Positions 1-9,893 are shown, numbered from the stretch's first letter. The stretch is 64,000 bases of DNA from an uncultured Paraprevotella sp. (GCA_944321525.1 CALULQ010000006.1:56965-120964); one strand, 5' to 3'. Notes: generated by a model from the letters alone, not told the origin. Made by a program: numbers and translations.

Positions 1-1
1 G

Positions 2-790
2 CCTGCCGCAATCATACTTTGCTGCCTGATGGCAGCCCCCACGCATGCCCGCAAACGGGACAAACACGAAGAGAAACAGGAAGCCGTATTGGCCATGGCC
101 GAACCGGACCTGATGGCCACACCCAGCCTGCCGCACGCCATCGTGGCGCCCGTGGAGGAAGCCTACCGCCACCACATCAACAAAAACGAGCACCGATATG
201 GCATCGACGTGTCGCGCTACCAAGGGAAGATTGACTGGCAAACCGTGAAGACGGACAAGAACGTGGGCTACGTCTACCTGAAAGCCACCGAAGGCGCATC
301 GCTGGTGGACGTCACTTACGAATACAACCTGACTGAAGCGCGGAAAGCCGGACTGAAAGTGGGATGCTATCACTTCTTCAGCCCCACGGTGGACCCGGAA
401 ACCCAATTCGAAAACTTCTCAAGCAACGTGGACCTGGCGGAACAAGACCTGATTCCCATCATCGACGTGGAAACACGCGGGCGCAGCAGCCTGAAACATT
501 TCTGCGAACGGCTCACCCGATTCCTGGGCATGGTGGAAGAGCACTACGGCGTGCAACCCATCATCTATACCTCGAGCAACTTCTACAACAAATACCTGGC
601 AGGGAAATACACCGGATACAAATACATGATAGCCCGCTACAAGGACGAAGTGCCGGAACTGACCGACGACATCAAGTTCGTCATGTGGCAATTCACCGCC
701 AACGGGCGCATCGACGGCATCCACGGCCCGGTGGACCGCAGCCGGTTCATGGACGACTACCACTTGGGCGACATCCTCATCCGACGCTGA
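2..790 (+). CDS. GH25 family lysozyme (5' end outside window)
   Basis: Likely a secreted or periplasmic muramidase cutting the beta-1,4 bond between MurNAc and GlcNAc in peptidoglycan. The GH25 signature YGIDVSRYQG starts the catalytic domain, IDVE supplies a family acidic pair, and the C-terminal MWQFTANGRIDGI segment is typical of the barrel. The first ATG is at 29, but the frame is open to the window edge and reads as a hydrophobic stretch (AIILCCLM) ending in Ala-Ala-Pro, which looks like the end of a signal peptide or membrane anchor. The true start therefore lies upstream. It is convergent with the PAP2 gene, with only 22 bases between stops. Confidence 0.88.
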   Translation, partial: PAAIILCCLMAAPTHARKRDKHEEKQEAVLAMAEPDLMATPSLPHAIVAPVEEAYRHHINKNEHRYGIDVSRYQGKIDWQTVKTDKNVGYVYLKATEGASLVDVTYEYNLTEARKAGLKVGCYHFFSPTVDPETQFENFSSNVDLAEQDLIPIIDVETRGRSSLKHFCERLTRFLGMVEEHYGVQPIIYTSSNFYNKYLAGKYTGYKYMIARYKDEVPELTDDIKFVMWQFTANGRIDGIHGPVDRSRFMDDYHLGDILIRR

Positions 791-812
791 ACAACAGCCA
801 CCGGCCGCACGC

Positions 813-1505
813 TCAGGGCATAGCTACCGCACGCACAGCCAATACGACGTAGGTGAGATAGAGCACCGTCTGGAAAACATCCAAATCGGCCACGGCATAG
901 CCGGAAGAAGTGTACTGCGACGTGATGAAATTCTTGTCGGGCGACAGTTTGCGCAAGAAATAGGCGCAACAGGCATAAGTGAACAGCCCGACAAGCACGC
1001 CCCACAGCATCCCGCACAATATGTCGCCGGGATAGTGCACTCCCAAATAGATGCGGGAATAGGAACAAAGCGCCGCCCAAAGGAACATGGAGAAAGACAT
1101 CCACTTGTGGCGCAACAACAAACTGACGAAAACGCTCACGGCAAACGTATTGGCCGCATGGCTGGAGATGAAGCCGTAGCGCCCGCCGCGGTAACCCTCC
1201 ACCACGTCGACCATGTACATCAGCATGGGGTCCTGCGCCGGACGGAAACGGGCGAAATAGGGCTTGCAGAAGGAGGAAGAGAACTGGTCGGCCAAAAGGA
1301 TGGACAGGGCCAGGAAGAGCACAATGAGCCCCACCTCGCGCATGGAGTTGTTCTTGATGAGCACGTAAAGCAGCAACGCGCCCGCAGGCAACCATGCCAC
1401 AGTGCTGGTGATGCCCCACATCAGATGGTCCCAAAACAAAGAATCGCTGCCGTTGAGCAACAACAGCAAGCGCTGATCCAGTTCAATCCAGTCTTCCAAT
1501 CCCAT
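813..1505 (-). CDS. PAP2-family phosphatase
   Basis: Membrane phosphatase of the phosphatidic acid phosphatase type 2 family, 230 aa, with several hydrophobic helices. The three family motifs are visible: KPYFARFRP (motif 1), SSHAAN (motif 2, with Ser in place of the usual Pro before SH) and SRIYLGVHYPGD (motif 3, catalytic His). Likely substrates are undecaprenyl pyrophosphate or phospholipid phosphates; the sequence does not decide between them. The start codon is one base from the batE stop, so it is the last gene of the bat transcript. No clear terminator is visible in the 22 bases after it. Confidence 0.85.
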   Translation of the reverse strand: MGLEDWIELDQRLLLLLNGSDSLFWDHLMWGITSTVAWLPAGALLLYVLIKNNSMREVGLIVLFLALSILLADQFSSSFCKPYFARFRPAQDPMLMYMVDVVEGYRGGRYGFISSHAANTFAVSVFVSLLLRHKWMSFSMFLWAALCSYSRIYLGVHYPGDILCGMLWGVLVGLFTYACCAYFLRKLSPDKNFITSQYTSSGYAVADLDVFQTVLYLTYVVLAVRAVAMP

Positions 1506-1506
1506 A

Positions 1507-2259
1507 TCAAATCACCTCCATGTCTTTTGCCGGCATCCATCCCACCTTGCCGTCGGCCAGGCGGATTTCCTTCCAATCTTTCATCGTGTCGTCTATGATC
1601 TCCACACGAGTGCCTTCGTGCAACACGAACAAGTCGGTGCCCGACTCGTTGGGCGTGCTCTTCACCACCACCGAACCGGCCATGACCACGGCCCCCGTCC
1701 GCTCGTTCAGCTCCTTGTGCTGCGTCCAAGCAAAGACATTGGCCAGCACCGCCACGGCCAGCATGGCCAAGGCGCCGAAAAAGCCCGCCTTCTTCCAAGC
1801 GACCTTGTTGCCCAGAAAGTAAAGCAAGACCAAGAGGCAGGCCAGAACAAAGGCAACCACGCCGATGCGTGCCCAACCGTCCATGCCCGTCATGTCGACC
1901 AGATTCTTGTACCACGTGATGAAGAACATCTCGCTCTGGGGCGTAATCTTGTCCACCGTCTTCGAGCGAGCCAATTCCAAGTTGAAACGGATATCGGAGT
2001 TTCCCGGCGCCAGCAATGCCGCACGCTCATAATTCAACACGGCCGGTGCGATGCGGTCGGTCTTGTAGTAACAGTTCCCCAAGTTGTAATACACGTCGGC
2101 ATGCTCCCCTTTCTCCAGCAACGCCTCGTAGATGGGGATGGCCTGCTCGTATTTCTCGGCAGCGTAGGCACTGTCGGCCTCCGCCTTGGTCTGCGCGTGG
2201 AGGGCCGACATGCCCAACAGCGCGCAAACCGTCAGTATCGTTTTTCTCATCGCTTTCAT
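1507..2259 (-). CDS. batE: BatE: TPR and SH3-like membrane protein
   Basis: 250 aa. It has a signal peptide (cleavage near ALHA-Q), tetratricopeptide repeats over roughly residues 25-95 (ADVYYNLGNCYYKT is a good TPR helix), two hydrophobic segments near 135-180, and a C-terminal SH3-like domain (VVVKSTPNESG to KVGWMPAKDMEVI). Bat proteins are linked to aerotolerance and envelope stress in Bacteroides; the molecular job of BatE is not settled. It lies 7 bases downstream of batD. Confidence 0.85.
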   Translation of the reverse strand: MKAMRKTILTVCALLGMSALHAQTKAEADSAYAAEKYEQAIPIYEALLEKGEHADVYYNLGNCYYKTDRIAPAVLNYERAALLAPGNSDIRFNLELARSKTVDKITPQSEMFFITWYKNLVDMTGMDGWARIGVVAFVLACLLVLLYFLGNKVAWKKAGFFGALAMLAVAVLANVFAWTQHKELNERTGAVVMAGSVVVKSTPNESGTDLFVLHEGTRVEIIDDTMKDWKEIRLADGKVGWMPAKDMEVI

Positions 2260-2266
2260 CCTTGGC

Positions 2267-4090
2267 TTAATGTTTAATAGAACTTTCCATCTTGTTGATT
2301 ACTTCCGTTGCGGCCGCATAAATCTTGTCCATCGTCTGCGAGGGGTCGCCCGGCGCGTAGCGCGCAAACTCACAATCGTTCATCACCTCCACGAGTCGTC
2401 GCACAAGTCCTTCATCAGCCCCTTTGGCCTGCAATTTCTCGCTGACGTTCTCCTTGTTCAGTTCGGCCGCCGGCAAGTTCAGCTTGTCGCCCACATATCC
2501 CCACAATGCCTTGAGCACTTCCTCGTAAAACTCAGCCGGCTTCCCTGCCTTCAGCAGCACCGCCGCCTGCTTCAGGCGCTTGGTGGCCGCCTTGCTGGCC
2601 TTCTTGTTGCGCATCTTGGCCACATTGGCGTTCTCCATGGCCTTCTTGCGGAAAGCCACAATGAGCGCCACCAATGCCAACAGAGGAATGGCATAGCTCC
2701 ACCAATAGGCCGCCGTGGCGAAATAGGCTTCACCGCGTTGGCGCATCTGCACGTCGCCTTGGTGGATGTAACGAATGTCGGAAGCCAGGAGCTCCACATC
2801 TTCCCGGTTGGTGAAATTGGTGCTTGTGCCCCCACCCTTGCCTTTGGCCACGCTGATGTCGAAACTTTCCGTCTTTACCGTCTTATAAGCTTTCGCTTCA
2901 GGGTCAAAGTAGCAGAAGTCCACGGCAGGAATGGTGTATTTCCCTTGATGGCGCGGAACGGCCAGGTAATCGAAAATCTTGTTGCCCGACGCACCGCTGC
3001 GGCCTACCTTCGTCTGATCCGTGACTTTGGGGTCGTAAGTCTCGAAATCCTTGGGGAACTCCACGGCCGGAGCCTTCATGAGTTTCATGTTCCCATTGCC
3101 AGACACCGTCAAGCGGAACGTGAGGGCATCATTGGCTTTCAAATCCTTAGGTGTGAGCGACGCACTGACGTTGAAACGCCCCACCGCACCCGAAAAGTTT
3201 TCCGGACGTGGCGCAGGCAAAGGGTCGACCTGAAGGGTGAGCGAAGGAGCCACAATGGTCTTCTTCACCTCCACCATCGCACTGCCGCCGTTAAAGAAGG
3301 CATCTATCGGGTCGATGTTGCGGTTTTGCTGTATGACGATGCCCTCGAACTTGACGGATGGTATCGTGAGTTTCCCGCTGCGCTGCGGGAAAAGCACATA
3401 TTGCCGCCAAACGACCGTGCCGTAGGAACGGCCGTTGTGGTTCTCCATCTTCAAACTTTTCTGCTGCGGAAGCTCGATTTCCTGAACGTGGAATCCTTCA
3501 AGGTCGGGGATTTCACCGGCCAGTTGCGAAAGGTTGACCAAAGAGTAGACCTTGTATGTGAGCACCACGGCCTCTTGCTCATACACCCGGCTCTTGTTGG
3601 CCGTGACGGTAATGAACAAATCCTTGCCCGTAATCTTGGCCCCTGCGTCCTGCATCTGCATCCGTTCATGCCGGGAGCCGCCTTGCTGGGCGGACTGTCC
3701 GCCACCGCCGCTTCCGGGCACCACCTTTATCGTCACCTTGTTGGACTTATATTGCTTTCCGCCCGACGTCACCGTTGCCGGCGGCAATATGAAGGTTCCC
3801 TCCTTGAGCGCGCTCAGGATGTAGGTGTAGGTGATGGAACTGCTCTGCGACGTGCGGCCGTTGATCATCTGAAAACTGCTCTGCGAAGAGCGGCTCGGCC
3901 CCATGTCGATGCTGAACCCCTCGAGTTCAGGCAGATGGAAGTCGCTCACATCCTGCGTGTTCACCGTGAAACTGAGGCGAAACTGCTCGCCTTCCTCCAC
4001 CACGTCGGGCGCGGTGGCCTTGACTTGTATGGCAGCCTGCGCACCCATGGCCAGCAAGCACATCCATAGCCCTATCAGAAATTTCTTCAT
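2267..4090 (-). CDS. batD: BatD: large periplasmic protein with C-terminal membrane anchor
   Basis: I start it at the ATG at 4090, giving MKKFLIGLWMCLLAMGAQA, a clear signal peptide. An upstream in-frame ATG at 4126 would place 12 non-signal residues in front and overlap batC. The protein is about 607 aa: a long beta-rich oxygen-tolerance (BatD) region, a transmembrane helix about two thirds along (AYWWSYAIPLLALVALIVAF), then a cytoplasmic helical tail of about 140 residues. It probably forms a membrane complex with the VWA proteins BatA and BatB. Confidence 0.87.
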   Translation of the reverse strand: MKKFLIGLWMCLLAMGAQAAIQVKATAPDVVEEGEQFRLSFTVNTQDVSDFHLPELEGFSIDMGPSRSSQSSFQMINGRTSQSSSITYTYILSALKEGTFILPPATVTSGGKQYKSNKVTIKVVPGSGGGGQSAQQGGSRHERMQMQDAGAKITGKDLFITVTANKSRVYEQEAVVLTYKVYSLVNLSQLAGEIPDLEGFHVQEIELPQQKSLKMENHNGRSYGTVVWRQYVLFPQRSGKLTIPSVKFEGIVIQQNRNIDPIDAFFNGGSAMVEVKKTIVAPSLTLQVDPLPAPRPENFSGAVGRFNVSASLTPKDLKANDALTFRLTVSGNGNMKLMKAPAVEFPKDFETYDPKVTDQTKVGRSGASGNKIFDYLAVPRHQGKYTIPAVDFCYFDPEAKAYKTVKTESFDISVAKGKGGGTSTNFTNREDVELLASDIRYIHQGDVQMRQRGEAYFATAAYWWSYAIPLLALVALIVAFRKKAMENANVAKMRNKKASKAATKRLKQAAVLLKAGKPAEFYEEVLKALWGYVGDKLNLPAAELNKENVSEKLQAKGADEGLVRRLVEVMNDCEFARYAPGDPSQTMDKIYAAATEVINKMESSIKH

Positions 4091-4119
4091 ATCTGTATCT
4101 TTCGTCAGCTTATTCACTA

Positions 4120-4866
4120 CTACCATTGCTTTTCCAGTTTCCTGCGCCGTGGCTCGGCCATTGCCTTGCGGATACGCTCTTGCGTCTCTTTCTCGTCCTG
4201 CATGGCTGCGTTGAGCAACTGCTCGGCGTTTTCCTTCGACATGTTTTCTTCATTCTGCTGCGCCTGCTGCTGTTGCTGTTGTTGCTCTTTCTTGTCTTTG
4301 TCCTTCTGTTGGTCTTTCTTGTTACTGTTTTTCTGCTCCTCCTTGTTCTTGTCCTTGCCGTCTTTGTTTTCGTTTCCACCATTCTGCGGGTCTTGCTGAG
4401 GGTTGTTCTTCAGTTGATGCTGGCAGAGCACCAGATTATAACGGCTTTCATTGTCGGCCGGATTCCGCCGCAAGGCGTTCTTATAACACTCAATAGCGGG
4501 ACCGAACTGTTTCTGACTCTGAAGAATCACTCCCATGTTGTGATAGATGGAAGCCAAGCGGCCTTTGTTGGTCTCCACCTTCACGGCTTGTTCGTAAGCC
4601 TGCATTGCCTCCTTGGGCTTCTGCTGCCGCAAGAGTGCATTGCCCAAGTTGAAATATGCCTGCGGGAAACGGCTGTCGGCCTCAATGGCCTTGCGATAGT
4701 CCACCTCGGCTTTGGTGTATGCACTGTCGCGATACAAGCGGTTTCCGCTTCTCAAGTAGTCGCGTCCCGTTCCTTTTTGGGCCCACAAAGCCGGCACCGA
4801 CAAGACGCAAAGGCACAAGGCCAAACCATATTTGTAAATCCTACGCAACATATCTCCCTTCCTCAT
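4120..4866 (-). CDS. batC: BatC: TPR protein with Gln/Lys-rich tail
   Basis: 248 aa with a signal peptide (LCVLSVPALWAQ), three TPR units (for example FPQAYFNLGNALLRQ and ASIYHNMGVILQSQ) up to about residue 145, then a strongly hydrophilic low-complexity region rich in Asn, Lys, Asp and Gln with an uninterrupted run of seven Gln, and a short helical C-terminus. It overlaps the end of batB by 4 bases, which implies translational coupling. TPRs suggest a scaffold for the BatA/BatB complex. Confidence 0.85.
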   Translation of the reverse strand: MRKGDMLRRIYKYGLALCLCVLSVPALWAQKGTGRDYLRSGNRLYRDSAYTKAEVDYRKAIEADSRFPQAYFNLGNALLRQQKPKEAMQAYEQAVKVETNKGRLASIYHNMGVILQSQKQFGPAIECYKNALRRNPADNESRYNLVLCQHQLKNNPQQDPQNGGNENKDGKDKNKEEQKNSNKKDQQKDKDKKEQQQQQQQAQQNEENMSKENAEQLLNAAMQDEKETQERIRKAMAEPRRRKLEKQW

Positions 4867-5885
4867 TTTCGAAACAACTTGATATTCTTAAACAACGGAT
4901 TCTTGCGCTCCACGAGCAAGACATCCAGGACGAGCAGGAACAAGGCCAACAAGGCCACAGCCTGGAACTGCTCGTCGTATTCGGAATAGACGGCGCTCTC
5001 CATCTCAGCCTTGGCCAACTTGTCCACATAAGCCGAAAGCTGCTCACGGGCTGAGGAACTGTTGTCCACATAGATGTAAGCGCCTCCTCCTGCAGCAGCG
5101 ATTTCACGACACATTTGCTCGTTCAGTTGAGAAACCACTACGTTGCCACTGTTGTCCGTGATATATTGCGAACTGCCAGGCATCGGGATGGGCGCTCCCT
5201 GGGGAGAACCGACTCCCAGCACGTAGACCTTGATGCCACGCTCAGCAGCGGCCTTGGCCGCCTCCACCGCCCCTCCCTCGTTGTCCTCACCGTCCGTGAT
5301 GACAAATATAGCCTTGCTGGCCTCTTGGTTGGGCGTAAAGCTCTTCATGGCCAAGTCTATGGCCTGCTTGATGTCGGTACCTTGGGTGGCAATCATGGAT
5401 GGACTGATAGTCTCGAGAAACATCTTTGCAGACACGTAGTCGCTCGTAATAGGCAATTGGGTATAAGCCTCGCCGGCATACACGATGAGCCCAATCTTGT
5501 CGTCCGTCATTTTGTCCACGATACTGCTCACCAGCATCTTCGACTTCTCCAAGCGATTGGGCGTCACATCTTCCGCCAGCATGGAGTTGGACACGTCCAT
5601 GGCAATGATGGCCTCTATGCCTTGACGCTTGCGCGTCTCCAACTTTGTACCGAACTGCGGCCGCGCCAAAGTGAAAATCAACAGCGCCAACGCCCCCATC
5701 ACCAACCACGCCTTCACTTCGCGACGGGCAGCAGATACGTCCGGCATCAGTTCTTTCAGCAAACCGACGTCGCCATAACGGCGCAACCGCTTCCGCCGAT
5801 AAATATTGGTCACATAATGCAATCCTGCCAAACAAGGAATCAACAGGAGCAAATACAAATATAATGGTTCTTCGAAACGAAACAT
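4863..5885 (-). CDS. batB: BatB: membrane-anchored VWA-domain protein
   Basis: 340 aa. Two N-terminal membrane helices (residues about 8-22 and 60-74) precede a von Willebrand factor A domain with a complete metal-ion-dependent adhesion site: DVSNS at 97-101, the downstream TQGTD Thr, and ITDGED. A C-terminal helix (LLALFLLVLDVLLV) anchors the other side. It is paralogous to the neighbouring BatA. It lies 12 bases after batA and overlaps batC. Confidence 0.9.
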   Translation of the reverse strand: MFRFEEPLYLYLLLLIPCLAGLHYVTNIYRRKRLRRYGDVGLLKELMPDVSAARREVKAWLVMGALALLIFTLARPQFGTKLETRKRQGIEAIIAMDVSNSMLAEDVTPNRLEKSKMLVSSIVDKMTDDKIGLIVYAGEAYTQLPITSDYVSAKMFLETISPSMIATQGTDIKQAIDLAMKSFTPNQEASKAIFVITDGEDNEGGAVEAAKAAAERGIKVYVLGVGSPQGAPIPMPGSSQYITDNSGNVVVSQLNEQMCREIAAAGGGAYIYVDNSSSAREQLSAYVDKLAKAEMESAVYSEYDEQFQAVALLALFLLVLDVLLVERKNPLFKNIKLFRK

Positions 5886-5897
5886 AATCGACTGTCT

Positions 5898-6896
5898 TTA
5901 AGGTATTCTCTTCAAAATGGTCGTCCGCAGCAAGAATTCGAGCAAAAGACTTGCCAAGGCAATCCAAGCAAATAAAGCATAAGCCTCGTAGCGTTTGCTG
6001 TATTGCTTCACACTCAGTTTGGTCTTTTCCAACTGGTCGATGTCCTTATACACTTCTTCCAACTTTTTGTTGTCCGTGGCACGATAGAACTCTCCGTCCG
6101 TCTTTCCTGCAATCGCAGCCAAAGTCTTGGTGTCGATTTCCACCGGGATGTTCAAGTACTGCACCGTCCCGGCCACCGGCATGGGATAGGGCGCCAATCC
6201 GTTGGTGCCCACACCGATGGTATAGACACGAATACCAAAACTTTTGGCTATCTCAGCAGCCGTCAATGGCGAAATGTCGCCCGCATTATTGGTTCCGTCC
6301 GTCAGCAAGATGATGACCTTGCTCTTGGCTTTGCTGTCCTTCAGGCGCGACACGGCATTGGCTATGCCCAACCCCACCGCAGTACCATCTTGTATCATGC
6401 CACGCTGTGCCATGTCGGCCCTCAGTCCGTGAAAGAGATTCAGCAATACAGCATGATCCGTGGTCATGGGGCACTGAGTAAAAGCCTCTGCGGCAAAAAT
6501 AGTCAAACCGATATTGTCGTTCGGCCGGCCTGCGATGAACTCCGACGCCACCTGCTTGGCGGCTTCCAGCCTGTTGGGCTTCAAATCCTCGGCCAGCATA
6601 CTGGTGGACACGTCCACCGCCAACATGATATCAATGCCCTCCACTTCCGTATTCTTCCAGCTGTTGCTGGTTTGCGGGCGCGCCAAGACTACCACAATCA
6701 TCACAAAAGCGACAAGACGCAAGATAAATGGAACGTGAATGAGATGGTTCTTATAACTTTTGGGCGCATAACGGTAGGCCGTAGTGTCGGGGACGCACAA
6801 TGTGGGTTCCTTTTTCTTATTCTTCAGCACATACCATAATATATAAGGTATGAGCAAAAATAACAGAAAGAAATATTCAATATTAGCAAACGTCAT
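5898..6896 (-). CDS. batA: BatA: membrane-anchored VWA-domain protein
   Basis: The start at 6896 gives MTFANIEYFFLLFLLIPYIL, an N-terminal membrane helix. An in-frame ATG at 6968 would overlap the preceding gene by 59 bases and add a Cys/Trp-rich segment with no family match. About 332 aa, with VWA MIDAS DVSTS at 95-99, the sequence QDGTAVG for the Thr position, LLTDGTNN, and a C-terminal helix. Same architecture as BatB; the two probably arose by duplication. Confidence 0.88.
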   Translation of the reverse strand: MTFANIEYFFLLFLLIPYILWYVLKNKKKEPTLCVPDTTAYRYAPKSYKNHLIHVPFILRLVAFVMIVVVLARPQTSNSWKNTEVEGIDIMLAVDVSTSMLAEDLKPNRLEAAKQVASEFIAGRPNDNIGLTIFAAEAFTQCPMTTDHAVLLNLFHGLRADMAQRGMIQDGTAVGLGIANAVSRLKDSKAKSKVIILLTDGTNNAGDISPLTAAEIAKSFGIRVYTIGVGTNGLAPYPMPVAGTVQYLNIPVEIDTKTLAAIAGKTDGEFYRATDNKKLEEVYKDIDQLEKTKLSVKQYSKRYEAYALFAWIALASLLLEFLLRTTILKRIP

Positions 6897-6909
6897 AATC
6901 CTACAGTTT

Positions 6910-8013
6910 TTAAACCACCAAATCGTACACCATCCAAAGAATCCATGCAAACAAGGCCACCGCGGCAAGCGTAAGGAGAATCAAAGCCAAGCGCATACTG
7001 AGCAACGTGCGACGGCTACGCTTCTGCTCCACCGTCACTTCATCGGGCGCGTCCTTGACGTTCTCGTCCACGTCCTTCTTTGTCTGGTTAATGAACTCTA
7101 TGGCATTCACAAGGTTTGCGTCGTTCTCGTTAATCAGCGTGCTGTACTTCGCGAATTTCACCAAGTCCGCCGTCTGGAACAAGGCGCGCAACTCGTCCAA
7201 GCTTTCCCGGCTTTGTTCTTTCAACAAACGCTCTATGATTTCCGAGGAAGTCATTTCCATGGCATTAAAGCCATAACGCTTTTGGATGTACGTGCGCAAT
7301 ATGGCCGTCAAACGCGTATAATACTCCTTTGAATCTTCTTGTGCCCATGCCTTTTCAGCTTTGATTTGCTCAATGTCCTGCATTGCCTTCGTATGAGCCG
7401 GTACTTTAGGCGCCAACTTAATGATTTTGATGATGGGCTTGTTGTCACGATAACGGATGTAGAAATAACTCAATCCGAGAACCCACAACAATAACAAGAC
7501 GGACAAAATGAAAATCAACGACCAATCAGACCAAGAGAACGGCACTTCCATAATCTCCTTCGGACCATAGAAACGGTCGACATGTACCGTGTCCACCGGG
7601 ATAGACAGCACCCTGAGGGCCAAGTTCTTCGACTCATACTCTTTTCCATCCACACCAACGACAAAAGGCGGGAGATAGTAGAAAGCCGAATCAAAAGAGG
7701 TCACAAGATAAGTTTGGGATATCAGCCTGCGGGCACCTTCGTTCAACTGTTGCGTGTCTGCCTTGGCGACATCTACGACTTCCACGCCTGGCACTATCAT
7801 ATCGCCCGTTTTCAGTCGGGGCATGACGACCTTGGCACTGGCATCCGTACTGACATCCAAAGTTATGCGCGTCTGTTCACCTACAAACAGTTCCAACGAA
7901 TCCATCTTGACATCCACCGTCACTTGTGCATCCAATGTTACGGCAGACATAAATCCCAAGAGGACAGCTAATAAGCGGACGTACCGTCTATGTTTACTCA
8001 AATAATGTTTCAT
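6910..8013 (-). CDS. Bat-operon membrane protein (BatD-like N-terminus)
   Basis: 367 aa. Signal peptide ending near TLDAQ, a short beta-rich periplasmic domain resembling the N-terminal part of BatD (MDSLELFVGEQTRITLDV), a transmembrane helix near 170-190 (LIFILSVLLLLWVLGLSYFY), a cytoplasmic helical domain, and a second helix at the C-terminus (LALILLTLAAVALFAWILW). It sits between the DUF58 gene and batA as in other Bacteroides bat operons. No catalytic motif is visible, so a structural role is inferred. It begins 2 bases after the DUF58 stop. Confidence 0.75.
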   Translation of the reverse strand: MKHYLSKHRRYVRLLAVLLGFMSAVTLDAQVTVDVKMDSLELFVGEQTRITLDVSTDASAKVVMPRLKTGDMIVPGVEVVDVAKADTQQLNEGARRLISQTYLVTSFDSAFYYLPPFVVGVDGKEYESKNLALRVLSIPVDTVHVDRFYGPKEIMEVPFSWSDWSLIFILSVLLLLWVLGLSYFYIRYRDNKPIIKIIKLAPKVPAHTKAMQDIEQIKAEKAWAQEDSKEYYTRLTAILRTYIQKRYGFNAMEMTSSEIIERLLKEQSRESLDELRALFQTADLVKFAKYSTLINENDANLVNAIEFINQTKKDVDENVKDAPDEVTVEQKRSRRTLLSMRLALILLTLAAVALFAWILWMVYDLVV

Positions 8014-8015
8014 CC

Positions 8016-8885
8016 TTAATTCCGTTTGGCAAATAAAGTCATCAACGAAGCCACATAATCCTGGTCTGTACGTATGGACACAGCGTCCACATTACTCTTG
8101 GTGAATGTGTCTTGAAGACGGAGCTGCCGGTTTTTCCACCAGTCGTGATGGGCCTGTCGCACCTTGCGGCTGGATGTGTCTATATACTGCTCATGCCCGG
8201 TCTCCGCGTCGCATACCTTCATCAGTCCCACGTCGGGCAGTTCGGCCATACGTCGATCGAAGACCTGTATGGCCACCACGTCGTGTTTACGGTTAGCCAC
8301 GGTCAATGCCGTGAGATACTCCTTCCTGTCGATAAAATCGCTCAGCAAGAAAGCGGTGCAACGGCGTTTTATAACTTGTGTAAGATATTCCACGGCTTGC
8401 CCGATGTCTGTGGCCTTGCTCTTCGGCGTGAAATCCAGAAGTTCACGAATGATACGGAGGATGTGCTTGCGCCCCTTCTTCGGCGGAATAAACTCCTCTA
8501 TCCTGTCGGAGAAGAAAATGACACCGATTTTATCATTGTTCTGGATGGCAGAGAAAGCCAATGTCGCAGCAATCTCGGTCACCATCTCACGCTGCATTTG
8601 CGACACAGTGCCGAAATTCAAACTGCCCGACACGTCAATGACCAGCATAACCGTCAGCTCGCGTTCTTCTTCGTAGACCTTAACGAACGGACGATTGAAA
8701 CGCGCCGTCACGTTCCAGTCTATGTCGCGGATATCATCGCCGTATTGATATTCACGGACTTCGGAGAATGCCATTCCGCGCCCCTTGAATGCAGAATGAT
8801 ATTCGCCCGCGAAGATGTTATTGGACAAGCCCCGTGTCTTGATTTCAATTTGCCGGACCCGCTTTAAAATATCACTTGTATCCAT
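8016..8885 (-). CDS. DUF58 domain protein of the bat operon
   Basis: 289 aa, soluble. It contains the DUF58 core GDDIRDIDWNVTAR and a degenerate VWA fold (VIDVSGSLNFG as the MIDAS-like strand). DUF58 proteins nearly always accompany MoxR ATPases and are thought to act with them in chaperone-like complexes. It lies 12 bases downstream of the moxR-type gene and 2 bases before the next gene. Confidence 0.87.
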   Translation of the reverse strand: MDTSDILKRVRQIEIKTRGLSNNIFAGEYHSAFKGRGMAFSEVREYQYGDDIRDIDWNVTARFNRPFVKVYEEERELTVMLVIDVSGSLNFGTVSQMQREMVTEIAATLAFSAIQNNDKIGVIFFSDRIEEFIPPKKGRKHILRIIRELLDFTPKSKATDIGQAVEYLTQVIKRRCTAFLLSDFIDRKEYLTALTVANRKHDVVAIQVFDRRMAELPDVGLMKVCDAETGHEQYIDTSSRKVRQAHHDWWKNRQLRLQDTFTKSNVDAVSIRTDQDYVASLMTLFAKRN

Positions 8886-8897
8886 TCCCGGCTAAGA

Positions 8898-9893
8898 TTA
8901 AGGCACCTCCACCTTGTTCAGAATCTGGCTGACGATGTCCTCGCTGCTCACGTTATTGGCTTCCGCCTCGTATGACAAGCCAATGCGGTGGCGCAATACG
9001 TCGTGAGCCACGGCACGCACATCTTCCGGAATCACGTATCCACGGCGCTTGATGAAAGCATAAGCGCGCGAAGCCAAAGCCAAATTGATGGAAGCACGGG
9101 GCGATCCACCGAACTCAATATAATCTTTCAAGTCTTTCAACCCATACTTGTCCGGATAGCGCGTGGCAAAAACAATGTCTGCGATATATTGCTCTATTTT
9201 CTCGTCCAAATAAACTTCGCGCACGACATTCCGCGCTTCAATGATTTCCTTAGTGGACAAGATGGGGCGCACTTCCGTTTTGTCCCCCTTGATTTGCTGA
9301 CGAATGATTTTCTTCTCCTCTTCCATCTTGGGATAGTCAATCACCACCTTCAGCATGAAACGGTCAACCTGCGCCTCCGGCAAGGGGTATGTGCCCTCTT
9401 GCTCTATGGGATTCTGCGTGGCCAACACGAGGAAAGGTTCAGGCAATTTATAGGATTCCTTGCCGATGGTAACTTGCCGTTCCTGCATGGCCTCGAGCAA
9501 TGCACTTTGTACCTTTGCCGGTGCGCGGTTGATTTCGTCCGCCAGCACCAAGTTGGCAAAAATCGGGCCGCGCTGTGCCACAAAGGTCTCCTCTTTCTGG
9601 CTGTACATCATCGTGCCCGTCACATCGGCAGGGAGCAAATCCGGTGTGAACTGAATCCGACTGAATTTACCATCAATCAAGGATGCCAAAGTTTTAATAG
9701 CCAACGTCTTCGCCAAACCCGGCACGCCTTCCAACAACACATGTCCATCACTCAACAATCCGATTAAAAGAGATTCCACCAAATGTTTCTGCCCCACAAT
9801 GACCTGGTCCATACCGGCCATCAAGTTCGTCACAAAAGCACTCTGTCTCTCAATTCGCTCGTTCAACTCACGAATATCTATTGCTTCAGCCAT
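8898..9893 (-). CDS. MoxR-family AAA+ ATPase
   Basis: 331 aa. Walker A GVPGLAKT at 56-63, Walker B LVLADEINRAP about 55 residues later, sensor 1 ATQNP and arginine-finger region YPLPEAQVDRFM place it in the MoxR/AAA_3 family. It is the first gene of the nine-gene bat transcript and probably supplies ATP-driven remodelling for the VWA partners. A TAnnTTTG box on this strand lies 46 bases upstream. Confidence 0.92.
   Translation of the reverse strand: MAEAIDIRELNERIERQSAFVTNLMAGMDQVIVGQKHLVESLLIGLLSDGHVLLEGVPGLAKTLAIKTLASLIDGKFSRIQFTPDLLPADVTGTMMYSQKEETFVAQRGPIFANLVLADEINRAPAKVQSALLEAMQERQVTIGKESYKLPEPFLVLATQNPIEQEGTYPLPEAQVDRFMLKVVIDYPKMEEEKKIIRQQIKGDKTEVRPILSTKEIIEARNVVREVYLDEKIEQYIADIVFATRYPDKYGLKDLKDYIEFGGSPRASINLALASRAYAFIKRRGYVIPEDVRAVAHDVLRHRIGLSYEAEANNVSSEDIVSQILNKVEVP

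Noticed and set aside
2186..4069. A 627-codon plus-strand open frame
   Set aside because: It is antisense to batD, has no family features and arises from GC-rich codon use; batD has clear domains and signal peptide.
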